Assembly (NCBI GenBank): GCA_015832175.1
Contig: WJXW01000019.1
Span: forward strand, 62,001 to 126,000
Length of the DNA: 64,000 nt
Direction of reading: 5' to 3'
Source of the DNA: Paraphaeosphaeria minitans
Taxonomy: Eukaryota > Ascomycota > Dothideomycetes > Pleosporales > Didymosphaeriaceae
Made by a program: the position numbers and the translations under genes. Position 1 is the first letter of the stretch. Each line of letters begins with the position of its first letter. The notes under the pieces were generated by a model. It made no database searches. It saw only the letters and a list, made by a program, of their open reading frames with translations, and was not told the DNA's origin. Below are positions 56,184 through 64,000 of this stretch, one piece after another.

Positions 56184-57265
56184 CAGAGTCGTGGTTTTAC
56201 GAGTTCTCGGACGATCCTTTCAAGGTAGCCTTTCCATATTCGCCCTTCAACGCCTGCTCGCTGCCATTTCTGTCAAGTTGCACGTTATAGCAGCCCAGGC
56301 GATTGTGTACCTAGTGATAGGTGGACTTGGGGTCTGCGTCTTGCAACAGCGGGGAATAACAAGGCGCCGGTTGGTCAGATATGGACTCATGGGACTATCC
56401 TTAGAGAAGGATTCTTCAGGGAAATCAATGGAGCCACTGTGGATGTCGTTCATTCACTCAATTGGAATCTGGCTAAAAGAAATGCATCTACTTGAGCTTA
56501 GCACTACATCATTGACAGGCTCGGAAGTAGAACAACATTACTGCGTTTTCTATGCATCGTCTTCAGTGAAAGTTAATATTTGTTAACTACCTAGCGTGTT
56601 CAGGCGGACATATTTTATCACAACCGTGGTAATTACTCAACACTTTAGGTTGGCGCTGCTGTTCACCAACCTGAGACCCTTTGGAATGGGACCACTCGGG
56701 AAATTGCACACTCACTTTCTCATGCTGATGTGAACACGGATGCGGCGGAGCAAGCTTTGGGTACTCATGATATATTTCATAAGATCAATCTTGAGTAAAG
56801 TTAACCCATACTAACGCGTGATGACAAATCTCCCGCATTTCAACACGCGATGCATCCACCAATACGGATCCAATTCAAGCTGCAATTGATGATATCATTA
56901 AATATGGTGTTGTACGAGGTAAGTTGACCAGGTGGCGTCAAGGACGACGCGCTCTTTAGCGGGACCCGTGGCGCAAAAGAACTAGAATAGTCGGAGTGAA
57001 AGCTCCACCACGTGCACAGGACGACGCTAAGCGATAGGTAGTCTACTCCACTGTTTCTCAATAGACAATCAAGGTACCCGGGAAGCCTCTGCAGATAAGC
57101 TGCTCTTGTTTCTCCAGTCAGAGTCAAGAATTAGAGATGCTAGCCCGGATTACCGCAGACGGCGAAAGACCAGAGCAGCAATATTACTGTAACATAAATA
57201 TTCCCTTGGATAAAAAGTCCTAACTACATGCTCAAGTGGCATTCGGATGTCCTAATATTAGGTTC
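56184..57265. other. Intergenic, no gene recognised
   Basis: AT-richer than its surroundings after 56580. No supported coding region. Confidence 0.4.
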
Positions 57266-58162
57266 TTATAATTTTCCCTTCACGATTTTCGGATGATCTA
57301 TCGGATCATGGGAAACGGCCGACATCAGGTCATCAATCATCTCTAGCACCCAAACGCAACCTTCGTCACTGGTAAGCCATTGTATGCCCTCCGCTGAACC
57401 AACACTCGGTTCCAGCTCCCATGAACCATCTCCCCATGCCCTCTGCAAACCAAACACATGTCCTAATAACTGTGGACTTGAACCATGATCTGCCCGTAAG
57501 TATGCGACTGCCGAAAGGCTCGTTGTTATCCTTCCAGCCGTGCCACCTGCCCGACTTTGAGGTCGCATCAATAGGCCACCGTATATATGATCCTTTAGGT
57601 AGTTTGGAAGATCGGGATGCGCCCTTGCCAATTTGCGATCCATCGCCTCTTCCATCGGAGAGTGGACACTCTTCGAAAGGGTTTGTCCATTTCTTTGGAT
57701 TGAGACGATGTTACTCACTTCCGCACGGTACGACGACGTGCTTTTGAGCGACGATCTCACCGCTGAGGGAAGTGAATCGTGGAACGCGGTAAGCATGTTG
57801 ACTACCCGTGGAATCTGTCGTGGTCAGCAGGCAATACCCAATACGAATATGTTTTCGCATACCCCGATCACAGCGATGCCTCTGATTCCAACATCTCGCA
57901 TGAACTCTGCGATCACAACGCTCTCAGCTAGGTCCGTAGCCGCTGTGGCATGATTGTAGAGAGCTATCATGAGCGCCGATGACTTGAGGGTTATCGCCGT
58001 AGCAGTCATAACAGAGAGCCATGACGATAACCCCAAACCCCTGTCCAAAGCTTCTCGAGCGTATTTCTTGAATATCTTGTCCTTCAAATCTGGAGATAGA
58101 ACACGAACAGGGTTGTCAATTGCCGCCAGTAACGTTTTGAGTTGGGGGTTCATCTTCGACAT
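57266..58162 (-). CDS. AhpD-like protein (fungal carboxymuconolactone-decarboxylase-like family)
   Basis: Two exons (58162-57863, 57814-57266) encode 282 residues. Family blocks visible are SPDLKDKIFKKYARE, LYNHATAATDLAESVVIAEF, RDVGIRGIAVIGIPRVVN across the intron, LARAHPDLPNYLKDHIYGGLL, GRITTSLSAVAYLRAD, QLLGHVFGLQRAWGDG, and the closing GIQWLTSDEGCVWVLEMID. Proteins of this type have an all-helical AhpD-like fold, but the CxxC redox pair of true AhpD peroxidases is absent here, so the reaction is unknown. Length is normal and no lesion is seen. The frame is open upstream to 58270, but the Met at 58162 (MSKMNPQLK) fits best. Confidence 0.75.
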
Positions 58163-59170
58163 GGTGATGGTATGGAAGCAGGAAAGAATGAGGTGGGTCG
58201 AACGAGTGTGAGTGGATGCCAATCCTTTATAGTGACATGCTACCGAAGATGTCATGTCATGCGGTGCCATAGGCTTCCCATGCGCGATTTTCAGGCTTCC
58301 TCTTCGGCACCAGCACGACTCATGTCAATGGCAACGTTAGATTGGGTATCTAAGACTATGGCGTTCTCAGAAGCCATTATTCAGGGCCATCTACAGTATG
58401 CTCCAATCGCTGTGAGTGGCTTTACCTATGGTACTAGGTTATTCACACGTCTCTTCCGCTGCTCATTCAGTCGAAAAGCTTTTTCCTTCAGCATGATCTC
58501 CGTTTTGGGGATTTTCATCAGCTTCGAGTGGCTGCTTAGCGGTACCAGTAGGACTCGATGTGTTTGTGTCCAATAGTCTGATCAGCTCCGAATTTGAGTA
58601 TGGCAATCAGCGCATCGATTTCCCCCGTTCACTAGCATCCATGCAGCTTCTTTGTATGGGGATGTGACGATGGTGCATGAGGAGTCAAAAACTCCGTCGC
58701 AGAGAGTGCTTACAGTTGGCGTACTTATCCGGAAGCTCACATAGCACATTACCATCTGACGGTGATCAGCTATTGCGATAGTATAGCGCGGAGTGACATC
58801 GAAGGAGCAATGATTTTCATGTGCGCGGCTTGCCAGGCCTGAAGCTCGGTTAGGGGCATCCAATATTAACTTTCCAGCTAAACGCGGTCAGCGTTATCCC
58901 CATTCACATCTGCTTCCGTGTTCCCTTCACGCCTTTGTTCAAACATGGTGCGAACCATTGCCCGTCAAGATGATCTGGTGCGTCATCCCTGGCATCTTGC
59001 ACGATTTCAGTGGAGTACTCTGCTGGGAATGGATCATGGTCTATAAAGACACACTAGATGCCCAAGGAGATTCGTTTCCTTTCACATTCAATCATTCTCC
59101 GCATGCGCCGCTGAAATTTCACCATCAAATCTCCTTCTAGTGATAGATGTACCAAACATGCGGATGTTCC
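58163..59170. other. Intergenic; may hold the first exon of the next gene
   Basis: Promoter of the AhpD-like gene and, near the right end, probably the unidentified 5' exon with signal peptide of the secreted protein. No TATA or other element claimed. Confidence 0.35.
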
Positions 59171-59171
59171 T

Positions 59172-60141
59172 AGGTCTCTTCATCGGAATCTCACACGGAT
59201 ATCTTGAACGTCAACGTAAGCTGCCAACACCTTGTCTGGATCACAGCCTCACCAGGCCAATCTAGTTCCTCTTCCTGGCACTCCAAGCCCGAACTTTGGC
59301 CACGAAGAACTCTGGAGGTTGCAAAACGACTTCTGGGCAAGGTTTCTATATCCCGCCAATGTCGAGGAGGCACGATCTGTAAACTCGACTATATTCTCAG
59401 CCAATGTATGCCCTACAATATGTCCTTGACTGTTTCACTGATGTTCTACAGGTGCAAGGCCGTGTCTCCGATAGCCGTACATTCGACGGCGCTGAACTCA
59501 ACACCGAGTACATCTTCGGCCTTTTCACTCCTTCGTCGACCTTTAGCTTGTTGGGGCAGCCCACATCCTACGAAATCCTTCATTTCGCCGCTAATCAAAA
59601 TATCGCAAGCTCGACAACAAGAGTGAACTTCTCGATTGCAAGCTTTCACAATACATCGGTGCCTGTACTGATTGATACATGGATGACGTGGGACGAGGGA
59701 AAGCGGATCAATCAGTATCATGTAACGTTTCGCTGGTGGGGCTTCTTGTTAGACGAGCTTCTGAAGAGCATACACGAGGACAAGGAAGTCGCAGAGCGCC
59801 TTGTTCTGCAGAAGCTAGTTGCATCCATCTGCGATACGCACACGACACATTGCACCGGATCCAATATCCAATACCCCTCACAGGACGCTTGCACGTCGTT
59901 CCTGCTCGGCGAAGTCCGCCTCGGTCAATCGTGGGAATTCGGCATGAACACGGTAATGTGCAGAGGCTTGCATCATGTCATGCTCAAGTTCCGGCCAGAT
60001 GTGCATTGCAGTCACATCGGAAAGACTGGAGGAGGCATGTGTGAAGATGACCAGACGTATGCGGGAAAGGTTACGGAGAGCTACTTCAAGAATTCGCCGT
60101 GGATCCCAGGGAGCGTAGGGAGGATTGATGGGCAAGGATAG
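59172..60141 (+). CDS. Secreted fungal protein of unknown function, 5' exon not found
   Basis: Three exons are visible: 59192 (after TCCTAG at 59169-59174 or nearby) to 59215, 59256-59405 and 59452-60141. They read FGHEELWRLQNDFWARFLYP, NSTIFSANVQGRVSDSRTF, DGAELNTEYIFGLFTP, ILHFAANQNIASSTTRVNF, NQYHVTFRWWGFLLDELL and, near the end, six cysteines in CDTHTTHC, CRGLHHVML, HCSHIGKTGGGMC. This pattern belongs to a widespread fungal extracellular family with no assigned activity. The two introns (59216-59255, 59406-59451) are GT-AG in phase 0. The signal-peptide exon must lie upstream of 59172; the start given is the first supported coding base, not a start codon. Confidence 0.6.
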
Positions 60142-61509
60142 ACATGACGTACCATGTAAAATTATATGAGCATCACCGGTAGCGTTGCCAACAATTTGCG
60201 GGGACTGTTCAATAGGATTTCCTGACGGATGACTATTTTTCCTACATCCATGATCAAGGACCATTCAACAGATGATTTGACGAGGATGCGGGAGCTTAAA
60301 GCGCGACGGTTGATACACAGGGCACCATGCTAGCAAAGGAAGCTAATGCAGCAAATGCAACACAACGTGGATGCGCCGCATAATGCGAACAATACAGTCA
60401 CTCCATCAATGGATATGTCATGTGAGAGTTACGAAGAGGTGACGATAAGTTCGGAAAGCCTGATGCTTGACGAAACCGTGCCGAGCCAGCTCTGCGCAGA
60501 CACTTATCCCGGTGACCCTGCCTAAACCAACCTGTACTTGGTTATTGCCCACAACAAATGATGTAACGTTAGACCTTATCATCTGAACGACACGATCGTG
60601 CTCCGTCGAGCTTTGGATTACGCTGCGTTTCCTACCACATCAGCCATAAGCATGGCTATTGCCTGTCCCACAAATAGAGACCTATTGCAAAACAATCACG
60701 CCTGCGCAATGATGCACAGGTCATCTGGAGGACACGACATGTTGTCCGCATATGCCGACTGGACACGGTATAGTAGTGTAAGCAACGTAAGGGTTGCTGA
60801 GACCGTGACGCAATTCCGGTTCTGCATGGCATCTAGTCTGAACTTATGCTCACGCTCACCCTGGTCTCGCGTAGCAATGTTCATTACCATGCTGCAGCGC
60901 TGATGCTTATGCATTACTGGTGAAGCGAACTGCCGCCCGCCGTGCTGATCGTAATGGAATGTCTAGCAGGTTCCTCTACCAACGGCAAGCGGCATTGCTG
61001 AGGCGCTGGTGGTGATGTTGAGCATAACGCATTGAGACTGCTGATGGGACTGCTTACGGCTAGCAGATGCTGTTCAATGGCTGGGGCTGGTGGCTGGGGC
61101 TGATGGTGGGACTGGTGGCTGGGACTGGTGGCTGGGTGTCGCAGGGTAGGTACCTAGGCACGATCTAAAGGAGACCCAAGAAAAACACTGTATTAGTAAC
61201 CTAGCTGTGCTCCTCATCAAAACCTGAGAGCCACAGTACCCCAAAACCACAGACAACACACACAATACAACACTGCTGCTTCTCATTGAGATCGTTTGCC
61301 CCATCATCGTTTTCAGCACACCAAGTGCGACACTGGGACTGGTGGCTGGGAGGGAAAAGGAACCTAGGTCTATCCGAATTGAACGGGATAAACGGATTAC
61401 CGCTACGCGTTGATGCGTCGTCCCGTAGCCGTGCGTCGATATCAGCTGCCAAGCCATCAATCTACGTAGCAATGCGGGGACCTGTTCGCGATTAGCGTCA
61501 AAAGGATCA
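60142..61509. other. Intergenic with a short G/T-rich minisatellite
   Basis: One TAACGTTA at 60564-60571. At 61078-61140 about four copies of GGCTGGGACTGGT-like 13-mers stand in tandem, with one more near 61328. No supported gene. Confidence 0.5.
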
Positions 61510-61763
61510 GCATTCTTGCAAATTTGCGGTCTCCACTTGGTGTGCTGGCAACATCAGCAGCATGCAACGTATAGCATTCGTAAAAGTTCTGCGCTCCCCA
61601 GTTGGTGCGTGTGAGCAGCATGCAACATACACGTGGAATCTATGGGCCTCCACTTGCTGAGGATCAGCAGCATATGGCATTACTGAAATTTCTTCCGTCT
61701 CCACTTGATGCATGGTAAGCGTAAGCAGGATGGAAGAGTTGGTATTCGTGGAATCTACGGGCA
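61510..61763 (-). repeat. Satellite block 3a (minus orientation)
   Basis: GTCTCCACTTG-type half-units in the same orientation as block 1b: cores at about 61530, 61597, 61650 and 61700, ending CATGGTAAGCGTAAGCAGG and ATTCGTGGAATCTACGGG. Confidence 0.8.
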
Positions 61764-62062
61764 CACACACTGAGTGGAGACCCATAGATTCCACGAATGA
61801 CAATTTTTCCAGGTAGCTTATGCTTACCGTGCCTCAAGTGGAGACAGAGAAAATTTCAATGATACTCACTATGCTTACCGTGCAGCAAGTGGAGGCGATT
61901 TTTTTTCAATAGTGTCATAGGCTGCTGACGCTCACCGTGCAGCAGGTGGAGACGAATTTTTTTTTTCACATGCTGACCCTCACTAAGTGGAGACCCATAG
62001 ATACCACGAATAACATTTCGTTTAGGTTGCTTATGCTTACCGTGCATGAGGTGGAGACAGAA
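61764..62062 (+). repeat. Satellite block 3b (plus orientation)
   Basis: The orientation flips at 61763: AGTGGAGACCCATAGATTCC restarts the unit on the plus strand. Three to four units follow, several with expanded T-runs (up to about nine T) in the TTTTCAATAGTG half. Confidence 0.8.
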
Positions 62063-62069
62063 ATTTCGA

Positions 62070-62330
62070 TGATGCTCTCCACTTCGTGAGCAGGACATGG
62101 CAGTATTGAAAATTCTGCCGTTTCCACCTGATGCACGGTAAGCATAAGCACCCTGGAAGAATTGGCATTCGTGAAATTAAACAGTCTCCACTTTGTGAGT
62201 GTCAGCAGGATATGGCAGCATGTGAAAAAATTTCGTCCCCACATAATGCACGGTAAGCATAAGCAAGATGGAAGAGTTGGCATTCGTGGAATTTCTATGG
62301 TCTCCACTTGGTGACCGTGAACAGAATTAG
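62070..62330 (-). repeat. Satellite block 3c (minus orientation)
   Basis: A second flip near 62066 returns to GTCTCCACTT orientation for about two units, ending at GGTCTCCACTTGGTGACCG near 62318. Confidence 0.8.
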
Positions 62331-62640
62331 ATGTGGAGGTTAACAGCGAATGACAAGTCGCATGAATCCCCGACCTGCTCCTGTCGTATGAGATTGGAGC
62401 ATGCTGCAACGAGTCACCCATTGTTGATGATACAGGCGTTACAGGCGTGATACAGGCCCGTATCTGCTAAGCGAGACGTAGTCAGCGTTGCGGCCATGGC
62501 ACTGAAGCCACGTGTTAAATAACAGAAGCCCTGTTCCCGTAACCAAAGCGAGGTGGCTGGCTCCCGAGGTGGGACAAGGAGCCTGTCGATGGGAGCAAGG
62601 GAGAACACAAGAACAAAAACTCCTAAGACGCACGACGCGA
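62331..62640. other. Intergenic, no gene recognised
   Basis: Nothing supportable seen. Confidence 0.4.
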
Positions 62641-64000
62641 AAACACAGACACAATCAATCAATTTCATCAAATCCATTATTCAAAATTCATCAGAATTCG
62701 CACAATACGTGAGATCTGACAAATACATACGTATTGCAACGCGTACAGCCTACTAAAAGCTCTTATATTAAGCCTATACTTGCGTACAGTTTTAGGGTTA
62801 ACACTAAGCTCTCTGTGGATTTCTTTATTGTTTCTCCCGTCACCTACGCGGTTAATAATAGCCTATATAAGCAATAGTTATAAACAGTGCCTATTAGGTC
62901 TCCTAGGAACGCGCGGCATTGTTTACGATATTTTACAAAGGGTAAATGTTCCTTATAGGCATATTATTGCCTATAAGTTGTATGTGGGAAAATGTTCGCG
63001 AGGAATCAATTACTAATTGCTAACAGAAAAACTAGTAAAAGTGGGGCGGGACGGTCTTTTCGAGTGCACCAATACAAGTGCTAGGACCCTGATAAAGCGC
63101 TCATCTTCTTTTTAGACAGTGTATTTGATGCCTAACTTAGTCCCTTGGCAAGTGGATCCTTAACTGGACTGTTTTCGACCGCGGAGGGGACAGTCCACTG
63201 GCTGGAATGGCTGGTAATCTCTGGCTCCTGCTCTTTAGCCTTGCCGGAAATGTGAAGCGGGCCATGCCCATAATCTGCCAGGAGGCAGACAAAGATTTGG
63301 TTGATGACTACCTACAGCGCGCGAAGCTTCGGGCTTCAAAAAATCCTCAAAGTGTGTGAGATTTACATGTTAAACCGCGCTGGGAAATACACAGGAGGTA
63401 CTAGTGTTCTAGCTCTAGGCGAGGAGAGTGGTAGCGACTTTGTCGACTCTATATTTGGTCCTGACCATGAGCTTAAGCGCACTAAGACGCTAATAATAGA
63501 GATACATCTCTGGCGCAAGGAGTTTAATAAGAAATGCGAAAGAATTGTTCGCAAAGCAAGCATGTCTGAGATAACGTAATAGAGCGGAGCACGTGTTGCT
63601 ATTAGATAAAGGATTGGCTGTCTGGCTCTAAAGCTCTCCTCATGGTCCATATAATGATTCCATCACGCACCAGTATCATCACAGTTATTAATAAAAGTGA
63701 TTTCATTTGAGATCCTAGAATCTTAAAGCATTCAGAAGCCAATAGCGCTTTTTCAGAGTCACAAACCCATTCTTATAAACGAACATTCAGAGGTCCATCA
63801 ACAACTTTGATGGGCAAATAGACAGTTCCGTGAATTACGGTGTACTAAGCGGTTGTATACAGCCAATCCTGTTAAGTTCCTAGCAGCGTCGTCTGCTTCG
63901 TGAACAGACGTGGGCGTGTAGTTAGCGGCCATTTTTAACAGGCTTATGGCTACAGTAGAACAGCCACAATTTGGCTTAGACAATGACAAATATTATAAGA
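62641..64000. other. AT-rich decayed sequence, possibly RIP-mutated transposon DNA
   Basis: Base composition shifts to AT-rich with many TAA/TAG codons and TA dinucleotides from about 62640. Between 63301 and 63579 one frame survives (LNRAGKYTGGTSVLALGEES, then DHELKRTKTLIIEIHLW, KCERIVRKAS) but ends are missing and no family was recognised. Stop-rich reading of adjacent frames resembles the C-to-T signature of repeat-induced point mutation. The window ends inside it. Confidence 0.4.

Noticed and set aside
56191..56586. 131-codon plus-strand open frame after the SnoaL-like gene
   Set aside because: Hydrophobic in places but without a family, splice signals or a codon pattern distinct from the flanking non-coding DNA.
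57421..57953. Plus-strand open frames across the AhpD-like gene
   Set aside because: Antisense shadows of a well-supported spliced gene.
63950..64000. Window end as a telomere-proximal region
   Set aside because: No TTAGGG-type repeats occur at either edge.

Overview
The window looks like a chromosome segment of a filamentous ascomycete (Pezizomycotina; the class cannot be fixed from sequence alone). The protein genes have short introns (about 40-100 bp, mostly 45-65) with GT donors, CTAAC-like branch sites and AG acceptors. The families present (DUF3723-type protein, fungal patatin-like phospholipases, O-methyltransferase, P450, NRPS-type thioester reductase, pogo-like and LINE relics) are typical of fungal accessory regions. 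No rRNA, tRNA or bacterial features were seen. Gene density is low: about 18 recognisable genes or gene remnants in 64 kb, separated by long anonymous stretches, transposon relics and an unusual satellite family.

Layout. 1-4.0 kb: a broken O-methyltransferase next to a P450 that is intact in frame but whose I-helix intron ends in GG. 4.6-6.3 kb: decayed coding-like DNA with a transposase-type helix-turn-helix. 7.3-8.8 kb: first block of a ~114-bp satellite, in two opposite orientations. 9.2-10.5 kb: stand-alone thioester-reductase domain. 13.3-16.5 kb: multi-domain patatin-like phospholipase with a RING-like cysteine cluster. 16.6-17.7 kb: degenerate cation/proton exchanger. 18.6-19.2 kb: pogo/Fot1 transposase 3' end. 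19.3-20.2 kb: second satellite block. 21.1-22.0 kb: bZIP-like basic region fused to 159-bp coding tandem repeats. 23.0-24.1 kb: secreted protein with an N-terminal His after the signal peptide. 24.5 kb: foldback MITE. 27.3 kb: LINE-like 3' end. 28.3-31.3 kb: two unrecognised ORFs.

32.6-34.6 kb: coiled-coil protein with a C-terminal Pot1/Cdc13-like OB fold, divergent from an unrecognised gene at 35.3-36.5 kb. 37.1-38.9 kb: MFS efflux transporter. 40.7-42.8 kb: unrecognised gene and a frameshifted SUR7-like gene. 43.5 kb: LINE C-terminal relic. 44.3-48.2 kb: DUF3723 gene sharing a 246-bp divergent promoter with an unrecognised gene. 48.7 kb: small GPI-type secreted protein. 49.7-51.2 kb: second degenerate cation exchanger. 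52.5-53 kb: coiled-coil gene. 55.8 kb: SnoaL-like fragment. 57.3-58.2 kb: AhpD-like protein. 59.2-60.1 kb: fungal secreted family of unknown function. 61.5-62.3 kb: third satellite block with two orientation switches. 62.6-64.0 kb: AT-rich, stop-rich sequence that may be repeat-mutated transposon DNA.

Functionally, the left third holds scattered secondary-metabolism parts (methyltransferase, P450, lone reductase domain) that look like a decaying cluster rather than a working pathway; the MFS pump and SnoaL fragment further right could be related but the distance gives no proof. The most unusual items are the three-locus satellite with inverted blocks, the two exchanger-like genes that have lost the acidic GNxxE motifs, the OB-fold/coiled-coil gene, and an apparent excess of the palindrome TAACGTTA in intergenic DNA (eight exact copies against about one expected).
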